Source: Lachancea kluyveri NRRL Y-12651
Taxonomy: Eukaryota > Ascomycota > Saccharomycetes > Saccharomycetales > Saccharomycetaceae
NCBI GenBank assembly: GCA_000149225.2
Contig: CM000688.1
Span: 1-64,000 of the forward strand
Length of the DNA stretch: 64,000 nucleotides
Direction of reading: 5' to 3'
A program made the position numbers and the translations under genes. Below the pieces are notes generated by a model that had not been told where the DNA came from, did no database searches, and saw only the letters and a program-made list of their open reading frames with translations. Every line of letters begins with the position of its first letter. Within the stretch, counting starts at the first letter, position 1. Positions 32,071 through 43,917 of this stretch are shown here, one piece after another.

Positions 32071-34736
32071 GATATTAAATTGGATTAGTATTGTTTGCTT
32101 AGTTCGCGATGAACTTTTGTGCTCAGAACGTAAGCTAAGCTATTGAGAATGGTCAGGAGCGGCATGTTTTGAAAACTACTGGAAAACATGCATTGTCAGT
32201 CCACACGTATGAGAAAAGCTATACGAGGAACCAAAGTTCCGCGTGAAGCGCACAAATTTGAGCAAAATACCTGTAGTTTAGAGTTTACAGCATGAAAATC
32301 ATTAACAGCTTCTTATCTAGGCACCTGGCATCTCTTTTGTTTCGTGATCAAGCTTCTAAAATTGTGCCTTGAATCTATTTTAGTATGCGGCTTCCTCAAT
32401 TCAGTGTTGCCTTCCTTTCCAAAAGAGGAAGATTGTGGTGTGTGGGTGGGAAAAGCCAAGGCGATCGAATAAAATAAAAAAGAAACAAAAATGCAATGAA
32501 ATGAAATCTGAAGTGCAGCGAAGCAATTGGTATTTTTACGAGGCTTACATTAGCCACAGCCTCTTGAGTTCGAGAGGATCTTTGGTTTGGCTACGGTCCC
32601 TTTTTCCACAAGGGATATGTGGCAGTGGGATAACCACAAAGGTTCAACAAGTAACGTGGGCTTTTTAAACGTACCGCTATTTCTGGTTGATTATCTGGCA
32701 GAGTGCCTTGACTTATTGCCTTTTTTGCACTAAATTCTGCACTAGGCGTTAGCTTCATCTACAAAAATGTGATCAGATAGGATTTCCGATTCGTATGGGA
32801 AGTTTGGAGCGCACTTAGAGCGCTTATTAAACTCTTTTTTGCGCTATGCCAAAACGCAGAGTTTTTTTTTTTGAATTAAGGGATCCGCACCCGTAAGAGC
32901 GCGGCTGCAAAGGGACGTGTAAATTGCTACGCTTCTGATTTTGTTTTTAATGTTGTAAGACTTTCGTCTGGGAATAAACACACTACTTTAGCATGCCTTT
33001 GCAAGCGGCGCAAAAGGGCTCTGCTACATTTTTCTGGCGAGACACTTATTTTTGGAACTCGAGTAAAGACACGGACTGCATAAATATTGTAGTCTCTGTT
33101 CTAATCTACGTTTTCTAAGATGGTGTAAGGTAGCTAATATTCTGACGGGTGCATCTTTCCATGTCCTCATCGCATATTGGTCTTCACGAAAATTGTTTGG
33201 AGATGTGCAATCATCAGAACTAATTGCACGATGTGGTTTATTTTCGTAAGTCATCGTGTTTGCTCCTTTTTTTTTTCCACGAAGCAATAGATTGCTTGAA
33301 CCTGTAAGTTTTTATTTGTAAAATTTAGCTAAAATCCTCTAAGTTTAGTTATTTTTAAAAAAAAACAACTTTATGTTTAAGAGGTCTTCGAGTTTTGTAA
33401 TACTTTAAATGTGTTGCCGTGCTCTAAATTCGTTTTTATCGATGTTCCCCCGTGTGGGGTTCCAGAGTTTTATCGTCTTTTTTTTCTTCCCTCCTTCTTT
33501 TGGGAGAGATTGCACTATAAGTATTTTAAGATAGGGATAATCAAATTGTGTCTGTTACTCGTTTCTAGCATGCGTAATGAAGGATGATATCCTGGAGCCT
33601 GATTGCACATTATCCGTATGATTTCGGAACACTTGCGTTTATATTGCATCTTCTTGAGGATGGTGTCTGTCTGCACTACTATCGCTACTCTTGTCCAAAA
33701 TCTTTATTGGCATGCACACAGCACAGCCTATATATTTTGATCAGCTTTCTGTAGTGGTTATGCGTGAGTCGCTGTAGTCTGTATTGCTTTATTTTTCTTG
33801 TGCGTAGTTCGCCTTCTAGTGCCTAAAATTTGCATTTTTCATCCACTTTAATAGATAAAATACAATGGCTCCTCGGTTAGTCTTTTAAATCTGTAAACAT
33901 AGATCCAGGAAAAAGAAACTCGGTATGGGCCTGGCATTTCAGGCAGCTTTAAAGCATATTAGTTTACCGGGCAATTATAAATGGGGATGATCCTACCAGG
34001 CGTCTTGTATTAAACCTCGAACTAACTGAGCCCTATCAGATTTTAATATCTTAACAACGTAGAAGCGTTTGACTCGTTTTCAATTGTAGGGCCCTGAACG
34101 TTAAAAAGTGTCACTGCGCTCTTTTGTTTGGCTTTACTGGAGCCACCACAGTGGCTTTACCTAGCTGACAAGCGAGAAGGATGCGAGCGCAGAAAGTGCC
34201 AAGCGCATGCACGGCCCGTTGCGTCACTACTGCATCCGAGAACCCAAATTTGGATCAGGCACAACAAAACTGATGTGATAGAAAGCACAATGTGCACAGT
34301 GACTACTGAAGAGGTTTTCCATTGTATTTTAATTTGTATATTAGGTCTAGGCAAAGGGAAAATACTGATCAGTAAAAAGCACATAATCCGAAATGCGTTG
34401 TGGATTTTTTCCCTGGTCATGCTACGGTCATTATATTTTAATATCACAAACCTCGGGTTTTGGACCAATACTGTTAAAACAAGACACCCTTTAACTGACA
34501 TCATAAGTGGGTAAAGAAATTTCTTCATTTGTATCGATGATGAACCCTATGAAGGAGAACAAAAATACACGCGTTTAGAACATCAAAAGTTTTTTTAGAA
34601 TTCGAATATGTAGAGAATATTACACAGCTAAACGGACAGCTGTTTCTTTTTTTTTTCTGTATAGACCCTTCACCAGATGCTCTAAAAGCTAAAGGGCTAG
34701 ATAGCTCTGGATATCAACTATCACTTTTATTGAGCT
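32071..34736. other. Intergenic, nothing recognised
   Basis: Beyond the FET4 promoter no gene is supported. Two opposed frames of 120-130 codons at 34128-34528 overlap almost fully and show no domain. T runs occur near 32862 and 33270. Confidence 0.5.
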
Positions 34737-36451
34737 TTATTTTTCAAAGGATTTGCGAAACAGAGCGCTAAGCTTTTTCTTAAATAAAAGGCCCAAACCG
34801 CCCTTGAAAACTTCATCTAGCTGTTCTAAGGTAAACCTCTTTGTTTCAGAAATACAAAAGTAAGACAGGATCCAGACAATAATATTGAAAGCTCCGTAGA
34901 AGTACGGACCACCAGATGTAGTCATAGTGGCACTCATTTTAGGCCATGTCATACTCAAGCAAAAGTCAATAATACAGTTAGCAGCCATACAAAAGGCACT
35001 ATGAGCTATACGAACAGAAATGGAAGGGGTCTCTGCAACCAGCGTAAAACTCACAGGACCGATACCAATACCATAGAAAAACACGTAGACGTACATTGAT
35101 GTCAGCCCAGCTGCTAACCAAGTAGTAGACTTTGTAACATTCAATACACCGCCTAGCAAGAATAAACATATGGCTTCTATTGGAAGGGTATACAACAACA
35201 TTTTTCTTCTCCCAAAACGATCAAGCAGCTGCGATGATATTAACGTCGCTAAAAAACAACCACCCCCAATCCCGATAGAGCCTGCAATAGCTGTCACTGG
35301 ATCTATCCCGGCATTTGTTAGAATTGTGGTTGTATATGAAACTAAAATGTTGAAACCACCATACTATTGGCCCAAAATACCAATCAATGAAACGATGACT
35401 GCGAACCTGTTTCTGCGAACTTCAAATAGCGAGATGAACTGCTCCCACATAGTGAGTTTAACTTTAAGCTCGGATTCAAACTTTAGCGATTCGTAAAGAA
35501 TGTAAAAATCCTTAGCACCGGAAATCTCGGTAAATCTCAGCTTAATCAATGACTCTAATGATTCAAGTGTATTTCCATTGGAAATCAGCCATCTTGGAGA
35601 CTCTGGTGGAAAAAATATCAATACACCTGTAATAACTGGCGCTACGCAAGATGATCCAATCATCAATCTCCAAGAAAGTGATCCTTCAATCTCAAAAAAA
35701 GCTCTGTTAAGAACAGAGCCGAGACAAATACCTAAAGCAATAATTGTCTGCCATAACATAAGAATCGCACCTCTACATGCTGCAGGTAAACATTCTACTG
35801 TATAAACGGGGACAGTGACTAAATTCAACCCCATACCAATCCCCATAAACGATCTTGCAAATAGCAGGCATGATAATCCATTAGCAAAGCCCTGGATTAA
35901 TGAACTGGCAAATCCAATGAAGCAACTAATGAAGACTATCAATCTCCATCCAAGGTATTTGTTAAGAAACACAGTCAAAGGGGAACCAAAAATAGCAGCG
36001 GCCAAGTAAGGAGAAGCCACGGTTGAACCTTGAACATTAACATTGGTAATATTAAACTGTTTTTGTTATTGAAGTACGGCTCCGCAAATTGCACTCTCAT
36101 TCATTCCAAAATTAATTGCAGCGAATGAAGTAGAGATAGCGGCCAATATCATATTACGCGAAAGAGAAAGAATAGGGTGTGTCCTTTCACAACAATTGCC
36201 TTTCTCTCTAAATCAATGTAGTTCTCTGTCTCAATAATCTCTGGATTATTTGCAAGCAAAGCTCCTCTAGTGATAAGCTCTCTATAATCACTCAAGTTAT
36301 GTTCTGCAACGATTTCCTCTGCCTTGCCAAGCATTTCCTTTTCTGGGCGATGTGTTTTCAAAACCGTTTGCATTTCGCTCAAGCCGCTAGAAGAAGAGAT
36401 ATCATCTAATACTTGTAGATCCTTGGAGACGAATTCTTTGGTGTCTGTCAT
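34737..36451 (-). pseudogene. MFS sugar-porter pseudogene (polyol/inositol-like type)
   Basis: A full-length (about 570-codon) transporter is recognisable on the minus strand but interrupted. The N-terminal part (36451 to about 36180) has a cytosolic lead with DYRELITRGALLANNPEI, typical of fungal sugar transporters related to inositol/quinate carriers. The central part (36020-35364) has ARSFMGIGMGLNLVTVPVYT, RGAILMLWQ and FPPESPRWL. The C-terminal part (35297-34737) has GRRKMLLYTLP and SETKRFTLEQLDEVF. I see one frameshift near 36180 and in-frame stops near 36068 (TAA) and 35364 (TAG). The three parts otherwise keep their order and length, so the gene died without large rearrangement. Substrate unknown. 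Confidence 0.88.
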
Positions 36452-37554
36452 TACAAATCTTTGGTTCTTCTATTGAAGGGTTTAACACTTCTGCACATGG
36501 ACAGGCTCTTATCTATAATTGCCTTCTTTTATCAGTTGCCATTTTGCAGCACCTAAGAAAAATTCTTAAAGACTACTGGCTGTATGTGTGACATGAACAA
36601 TAGTAACTGTAGTTTTTCTTTGAGCTTGGTAACGCTATTTAAAAAGACACTGTGACATTAATAATGACTTCCACTGCGCGCTGACTTTAGTTTTTTCGGT
36701 GACTTCACTAAATCCTCTTATCAAGTACTTTTTTCCGCAGAATTGTATAGAAATTAGAGTTGGCACCCCGAAAAACTCTGTATTTTTTTTTTCGGTTTAG
36801 GGAAAGAAATAGAAATCAAACTGTCAGGCTTCATAACATAGTATGATAATTTCTAGAAAATGTTCGATTTGATTCGAAGCAATTGTTGTCTTTTGTTTCC
36901 TGCAGGCAAACTTTCCCATGTTCCGTAATTAATAATCTAATAAGACCACTTTTTTGCCGTTGCTTTGTAAAACTTTGATAGCTCTTTTTGAAGTCTGGTT
37001 TCCTTTTACACAGATGGCAGTAATGTCCCTAGTTTTTTTTTACTATTTCAGTAGATTATTTGAATAATTGCTCAACCACAATGCTTTAAAGATTTGTTGG
37101 TGATGAAACCAAACACATGATTTTGTCTATCTGATATAAGTAAACCATACGTAGAAATCGTAAGCGTAGTTGCTGGTGGACCTAAGCTAAATCAAGAAGC
37201 GGCTTTCTCGGCTTAGGGTAGATATCGAATATTAAATTGGACATAAGTGTCTTCCCTTCTTGGCGTTCTCAACTTATCTATATACAGATTCGAATTACAG
37301 TATTTCAAAATCTTGGCAAATAAAGGAATTGCACAATATAAGAGCTACAAAAACATCCATAATTGTCGGTTGAACTTTTTTTTTCCTCTGCATAAAACGT
37401 GCTTTTCCTAGATTAGTTGAAATTCTTACTGTTTGAGTAAAAAATTTCAATTTCAAAGCTAATGTTATAGAATCGAGTAACGTAGTTAACCTCAGCGGGC
37501 AAATTATTCTCATTAATATTTATATGGGGAGACAGATAACATATCTAAGGAAGT
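36452..37554. other. Spacer between two transporter pseudogenes
   Basis: Former promoter of the 34.7-36.5 kb pseudogene and 3' flank of the next one. AT-rich; nothing else recognised. Confidence 0.5.
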
Positions 37555-39116
37555 TTACGCAACTTTATCTACAGAATAATTCTTCTCAGTTACCGTCTGT
37601 CTCAAAGCATTTTCAGTCTTTTCGTTGCTTTCAACACCCAATTCACTAGCATCTAGGTTTTTCTTAAATGACAAGAAATCCCCCGACTGTCCTGGATGGT
37701 AAGAGCCAGATTTCGTGAGTGGAATCTTCTTACAGAAACAGTAGTCAATTTCTTCTAATGATTTGCCATGGCACTCTGGAATAAAAGGTAAGTAAAAATT
37801 AAGGCCGAAACAGAAAAAGACCCATAGACAAAACCAACTTTTGACTGCAAATTTGCATAGTCCGCGTTCGACGGATAAGGCAGAGTGAGGACCACCAAAA
37901 AGGCAAATAAAATGTTGAACAAGATACCAATGCGATACCTTTTATCTCAGTTTCAATGTGGAAACTTCACTGCTAATTACGTAGCACAAGGGAGCACAAC
38001 TAATTGAAAGTGCAAACCCAAAAATGCTCATCATGGCAACAACACCATTCTTCATTGAGCGAGAAGCAACAGTAGAGGATCCCAATCCACCCATGGTCAT
38101 CAACGCACCTATTTGTAACAAGGACCCAATATACAAGAATGTTTTTCTACCATGTTTATCATTTAGTGGTAGAATCAGAGTGATACCCACTATGCCGATG
38201 ACTGCAGAAACAATACTCATTTGAAAAGGATTGACGGTTTTGAGGGACTTGATGTAGATAGTACCATATTAAGATGAAAACGCTTGTCCAGTAACTTGCT
38301 GAAATATATTTGTACCAATGACAATTAAAGTTCTTTTCAAATTATTCTTCTGAAATAATTCTTTATAGGTCCCTTGACTGTCATCTAATCCTTTTAAACT
38401 AGATTTAATACTTTCAAACTCAGCAAGTATTTCTTCTTCTGTAAATTTTCCCTTTCTGTATTTGATCAATAACTCTAAAGCTTCTTCTTCCCTCGATTGT
38501 AGTAACAGCCACCGAGGAGACTCGGGAATAAATATTACTAGAATACCAACGATAGTGGGAAAAATGAAGAATAACTCAACTGGAATCCTTCATGCAGTCT
38601 TGCTGATAGTATTTGCTCTTTCTCTTTGGATTTAACGGAAATAATGGCAATGATCACAGCATAAGCACTCATAGAGCGAATACACCATTCTCTCCCAAAA
38701 TATTCGCTAACATAACTCCCAAAAACCGATCCAAATGCAAATCCAATATACTGAAAACTGTTTAAATATGAAAAGAACTTAGTTGAGATACTGTATGCTT
38801 GGGAATTTGAATTGTACTCGCCAAACTGCTCAATGAAAGCATCCGTTGCTTGAATAGTTGCAAAACCTTGGTTATCAAATCCATGACTAAAGGATGAACG
38901 AAATAATAAAAAACAAGATGACCCCAAAGTTTTGTTAAATTGATTTTTAAAAACGGAAAAGATATTCGATATCTTACTATCTTTAGCATCAGTAATTGAA
39001 TAGCGTGATAAGATACTGGCCTGGTACTCATACTGGCCACTTAGATGAGGCAGAGGTTTTGGAGCCTTCTCATCGGCGTAGTCATTGGTTATTTGTATCT
39101 CCGCATTGTTTTTCAT
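37555..39116 (-). pseudogene. MFS sugar-porter pseudogene (second, heavily damaged)
   Basis: Minus-strand remains of a 12-helix sugar-porter-family transporter. The N-terminal piece (39116-38538) has GFDNQGFATIQAT in helix 1 and GSYVSEYFGREWCIR. The middle (38545-38269) has IPESPRWLLLQSREEEAL and NIFQQVTGQAFSS. Then come 38220-37942 with NDKHGRKTFLYIGSLLQ, and a C-terminal tail with PECHGKSLEEIDYCF ending at a TAA at 37555. About 60-80 residues around helices 4-5 are missing, with a frame change near 38545. There is an in-frame TAA after QAFSS, a 2-base loss near 37945 and another frame change near 37775. It resembles alpha-glucoside/lactose-permease-like fungal carriers. It is divergent from the sulfatase pseudogene. 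Confidence 0.85.
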
Positions 39117-39497
39117 ATAATGAAAGACTGCATTGTGGCATTGTGTGCGAGAAAAAAAAATACTTCATCATCTGAAGCTACACTGGTTGCCTACAGTACA
39201 AATCAGGTGAAAATTGAAAGACATTGCAAGACAAGTAGCCTTCATGAACAAACCTTTTGATACAAAAAGGGTCGGAAAAGTTACACTACACTAGTGTGCC
39301 TATGAAAAATAATCCTTTTGACTCAAGCATACATTCCGTTCTGCCATTCTTTTTTTTTTTGTTTTATTTAATAAAGCGCTTAAGGATATCTTTATCGTTC
39401 TAGATACAAGATTATAAGGTAAAAGAAGGGAAGAAAAAACTACTTTCAAGTATTCGAACATTAGATATAATACCTTGAGCATCAATTTTTGGTTAAC
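39117..39497. promoter_or_regulatory. Former divergent promoter, transporter/sulfatase
   Basis: A 381-bp interval separates the start codons of two divergently oriented pseudogenes. Head-to-head arrangement suggests past co-regulation; I see no clear binding-site motif. Confidence 0.4.
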
Positions 39498-41000
39498 ATG
39501 GCTGAAGAGAAAATTGAGAATATTAAGCCAAACTACGTTATGTTTATGCCTCATCAGCTAAGATATGACTGTCTTGGGGCGTTTGGCAATAAAGTTATTA
39601 AAACATCAAATATCGATAGTTTGGATTTAAATGGTACCAAATTTGCGAACTGTTTTTACAAGACAGTGTCCGCAGTCAAAGCAGATTTTCGATTTTTAGT
39701 TCAAGATACCCGCACTCGACTGAGAAAAGAGGATTAAACAGTTTGCTACAGTCCTATGATGATAACTTGTTTAAATCATTGAAAAATAATGGATACCACG
39801 TGTTTATACTAGGTCCCGGGGGCGGTGGTTTATTCGCAGAAGATGCTACCGAGTTGAGTGTTGATGAATATGGTTTCATTGTAGAGCCAGAAAGCTCTTT
39901 TTTTGGGGGGCAAACTAAAAAAGGACCAGAAACAGAAGAGTATTGAAACCGATGAAGTCTTCAAACTTTGGGGAAGACTTTTCTATCAGGGTAAAAGGGA
40001 TGTGATTATCGATTATGACGAAGCAGTAATAAAATCTGCAGAGCAGTGACTGAACACTCCGCCAGTAGGAAAACCTTGGGTCCTCCTACTACCATTGATC
40101 TTTCCACACTGTCCGTTTGCTTTTGAAGAGCCTTATTACTCAATGTACCTAAGGGATTTGCTGCCAAATCCCTCTGACTTTAAAAGTAAAACAAGGTATG
40201 AACCACAATATTTTAACAAGCTAAGAAAAGATTATGGCATAGAAAATTGCTCGTTAGAAACTTGGAAAGAAATCATCGGTGTTTATTATGGAATGATTTC
40301 TAGGATAGACGATCAGCTGGGAAGAATATTACCTTTGATCAACTCCGCAACTACATACACAATATTTTTCACTGATTATGGAAAGTATCTAGGCGACCAT
40401 GGTCTAATAGAAAAATGGCCTAGTGGGGTCTCTGACAGTCTTGTGCATGAACCTTTAATTATAGGTGGATCTGGAGTTCCTAAAGGTGAAACGATCGATG
40501 CCTTAACGGAGATGGTTGATCTCGGTGCCACTTTATTTGATATTTCCAGCTTGAAACCAGATTATCCAATTGATGGAAGATCTTTACTACCATTAATCAA
40601 TAAAGAGTTGAGTAAAGTTAGAGATTTTTCAGTTTCAGAGGGTGGATTTCTGTTAAGCGAAGAACTTATAATTGAATATGCAACCTTTCCATATGATTTA
40701 AAGGCTCAAATTCAGCATGATTATGTGGAATATGTCGGCAGGGTTGTCGGCAGGGTTGTCGCATTAAGAGATCATAACTTTACTTTTGTATACAGGCTGT
40801 ATGAAAAAAACGAGCTTTATCTGAGGAGGAATGATCCACAAGAGCTACACAACTTGACCGATGATCAACACTATTCTAAAGAAACTTCTAACTTTAAACA
40901 GCTTCTGTTGAAGTTTCTTGTTGAGTCTAGTGACTATGCTCCTTTGAAGACAGATAACAGGTTCTCAAAAGTCAAGTTAAAGTCTCCAAAGGAGCAGTAA
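39498..41000 (+). pseudogene. Type I sulfatase pseudogene (aryl/choline-sulfatase-like)
   Basis: The reading starts MAEEKIENIKPNYVMFMPHQ and continues LRYDCLGAFGN, then TSNIDSLDLNGTKFANCF, the N-terminal core of alkaline-phosphatase-fold sulfatases. The C-terminal part (40095-41000) has GMISRIDDQLGRILPLI, FFTDYGKYLGDHGLIEKWPS, DGRSLLPLI and DPQELHNLTDD, all sulfatase landmarks. Intact enzymes hydrolyse sulfate esters using a formylglycine made from a C/S-x-P/A-x-R motif; here that position reads TVSAVKAD, so the motif is lost. There are frame changes near 39720 and 39940 and an in-frame TGA (former Trp) near 40048. A small tandem repeat (VGRVVGRVV) near 40737 is a likely insertion. Exact substrate cannot be told. 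Confidence 0.88.
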
Positions 41001-41267
41001 GAGGGATGCGTTGCTGTTAGTAGTGGTTGATATTTCAAGAGCTTATTCTTGACTTGTTAATTTTTTTTTTTTTGGCGCTTGAGCCTTTCTTAATTTTCAA
41101 TAAACTGTATACCCAAAACTTAAGACCGAGCGTCTGTAAAGATACCTGAACGTACACGAGACTGATAGAGATGTTCTACTTTGTGACTTGCAAAGTTAAA
41201 AAAAAAAAAAAAAAAAAAGGATTAAACTTGACGTTGAAGATTAAGACCAGAACATTATACTCCTCTA
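41001..41267. other. Convergent spacer with poly(A) tract
   Basis: Between two convergent pseudogenes; holds a run of 21 A at 41198-41218 and a shorter T run near 41061. These could be remnants of 3'-end signals. Confidence 0.5.
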
Positions 41268-42917
41268 CTAAAAACTCAAAGACTGGAAAAAGGCATGCTG
41301 ATGTCGAAAACATGTGTCTTCCGAGGCCTTAGAGATAAAGTGACTATCGCCTTGAGAGTTTTGCTTCCTATATATCTTATGCAACCATATCGAAGAAGGT
41401 AGCATGATTAGCATCATTTCATCCAGTGCTATGTTGTAAGTGCATCCCTTTTTGTACTCTGGAGCATCTACAGTTTTCCAAACAAACAATGGAACCCAAA
41501 CAGCAAAGGTGTTTCCCAACGTGTTCATTGTACTTAGAGTCAACGCTTGGTGCTGTGAATTATTTGAACATATTATATTTGCCTATGAGTATAGTATTGC
41601 CGCAATACTATCTACTGTACCAGATAGGAAAAATGCAAAAAGAATCCCCCCATTACTGACACTCCAAATAACTAGAATAATTCCTGCAACCAGGTTGAGC
41701 AATGCAACATATCCAATTACAACAGGATATGATAAAACATCGTTAATTCAACTATCCATGATAATACCATTTAGAAGAGAGAGAAAAATAGTCACAGCTG
41801 GAATGACAGTAGTGATTGTATTTATCTTGTACACCGAATAGTTTTGTTCTTTCAGCCACAATGATAATCCGCTATTCGAACTAATTCCATCAGCTTGTGA
41901 GAAAAAGATTGCAAATACCACCAGTAACCAAAACCTTTTACTTTCTTAACAATTTACTAGGGTTGAGATTCTGAAGCTGTCGTTACTAACTCTTTGTTCT
42001 CGGAACATTTTCAATCTTGCTACTTTTCGTTCATTTGAAGTCAGAAACTTGTATTCTGTAAACATATTCAAAAAATGATTGCCATCAGAAGAGTAGGGTT
42101 TCATAGTTTCCGGTAATCCTGGTAGTATAAAAATTCCGTATAATGAAATAGGAACCGTTATTATGAATGCCAATATGTAAAGCCATTGTCAACCATCTAA
42201 CCAAGCCTTTCCACTCAGTTTCTTATACGCAGCAGCCTGAATATATCCGGTAGCGATCGATCCCACCTGTGAAGCGACAAAGTACATAGCAGATCTCAAA
42301 TTGATTTCTGTCTTCTTACACCAGCGTCCAATAACAAATTGTACTTTAGGAAAGAAAAATGACCCAAATAAACCGGCACAAAAGCGTAGTGCGCACAATT
42401 GATGATAATTATCAATTTTGTATATGAACAAAGTGAAAAGTTCTCGTATAGAATCCATTATTGGTAGGTACCAATATATAGGAAGCTTCATGGCTAGCAT
42501 GGTGAGTGGGATTTGACCTATAATAAACCCTGCCATAAAGCACGAGTTTTGATAAGTTAACTCGTTGCCGAACATTCTAAGGTCTTCTTTCATACCTGAG
42601 ACATACACATAGCTAACAGCACTGGAATCTAAAGTTTTGACAAAAGAAGAAAGAAATAAATAAAGTAAGATTAATAAGTCCAACTTAACAAGCAATCTTC
42701 TCTCTTCTTTGGTATCACTTGGAGAAAAATACCTATACCAAGGCTGGCTAACCACCTTAATGTTTAGGAATTCGATGTCGTCTTGAGTTAACTCAATATC
42801 TGATGGTATTATTTCTCTCCGATTGGTTTCCGAGTTAGCTTTTGGGTCTTGATCATCTAAGGTCAGTGAAACCTCGGCAACTAAGGCTTTCCCCTTTTCG
42901 TCAACATTTCTTGGCAT
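41268..42917 (-). pseudogene. Dal5-family permease pseudogene (SEO1/FEN2/LIZ1-like)
   Basis: Minus-strand remains of an anion:cation symporter family (Dal5-type) MFS permease. The first 242 codons are open (42917-42189): LVKLDLLILLYLFLSSFVKT, YVSGMKEDLRMFGNELTY, GQIPLTMLAMKLP and ALRFCAGLFGSFFF. All are closer by eye to Seo1/Fen2 than to Dal5 or Soa1. An in-frame TGA replaces Trp in the LDG(W)QWLYI block near 42190; the frame resumes ITVPISLYGIFILPGLPETM and stops again near 41946. Further stops and shifts separate the C-terminal piece (41543-41268), which has STMNTLGNTFAVWVP and WKTVDAPEYKKGCTYN, matching Seo1's end. SEO1 in S. cerevisiae is linked to resistance to sulfur compounds, of interest beside a dead sulfatase. 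Substrate unknown. Confidence 0.85.
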
Positions 42918-43917
42918 CGCTGTGGTGATTTACAGGAAACCTAAAAAGAAACCCCCCTTTTGCTCATTACTTTTAGTTTAGAGAGAGCTTTTATACTATG
43001 CTTTTTTACATGAACTTGTTACTGGCGCCACAACAAGTTTGCCTACTAACGTACTGGACTTTTACGCCAAGCTTAGGAGACAAAGAGCGCATGCAGAAAC
43101 CACGGCATACTGTGGCATTTTACATCACAGTTTCAACCAATCATATTAATTAAACTGTAAAAGAAAAAAAGAGCCCAATTGAAGTATTCCACATTAGTAA
43201 ATATATCTTATACTTTAAAGGTACGAAAAAAAGAAGAGGAGATAAAGAAAAATGGTTCAGAATTAGGTTTGAAAAACTAGATGCGCCCCTTGGCCTGCGC
43301 CACATCAAGTTATCCAGCAGCTACTCCAACCTCTGGTTTTAATAGTAATAACTTTATTTTAATTAAACATTCCGCATTCTTCTGCGTATGAAGTCATAAT
43401 TTGCACCTTTCGGTACTTGTTGGACACATGCCTTAACAGGTTTCTCTTATAAAAAGTTTAAAATGACAACATAAAATTTTTTATAGGAACTACCAAAACC
43501 AAGTGCAAGTTTGTGCTTACGAATCCACGCAATTAGATTTAGAAGGAGTCCAATGAAGCTCAAGTAGATATTCTATATTCCTGTTGAATAGTTTATTTTT
43601 TTCTGAATTTTTGGATATCACTTGCGTAACAAAGTACCTAATTTTAGCGTAAAATTATACACCGCAGTCTTGGTCTGTAGCCTATTATGTTATATCTCAA
43701 CGTGATATCTACTAAGAATGATTCAACATTTTTTTTTTACTTCAATATTTTTGCGGATAGAGTGCCCAAAATGGGACTAGATAGTATAATTTAAATCTAT
43801 GACTGGAGTGATTTGATGATTGACACACAAAACTGTGTGGTAAATCTTGATCTTCATATTTGCCAGTATACTTTCTCATTAGAGCGTAAAAGGTTAAATA
43901 AAGAATAAATAATTTAT
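42918..43917. other. Intergenic, nothing recognised
   Basis: One-kilobase spacer between the former promoter of the permease pseudogene and the 3' end of AGP3. AT-rich with no supported gene. Confidence 0.5.

Noticed and set aside
33864-34110. Possible short exon (ATGGCTCCTCG followed by GTTAGT) with an intron
   Set aside because: Branch- and acceptor-like sequences exist, but joining to any nearby acceptor gives an early stop.
34128-34528. Opposed frames of about 125 codons
   Set aside because: They nearly coincide on opposite strands and show no family resemblance; likely chance open frames.
41268-42917. SOA1 or DAL5 as identity of the permease pseudogene
   Set aside because: The YVSGMKEDL and C-terminal WKT-DAPEYKKG blocks fit the Seo1/Fen2 branch better than Soa1 or Dal5.
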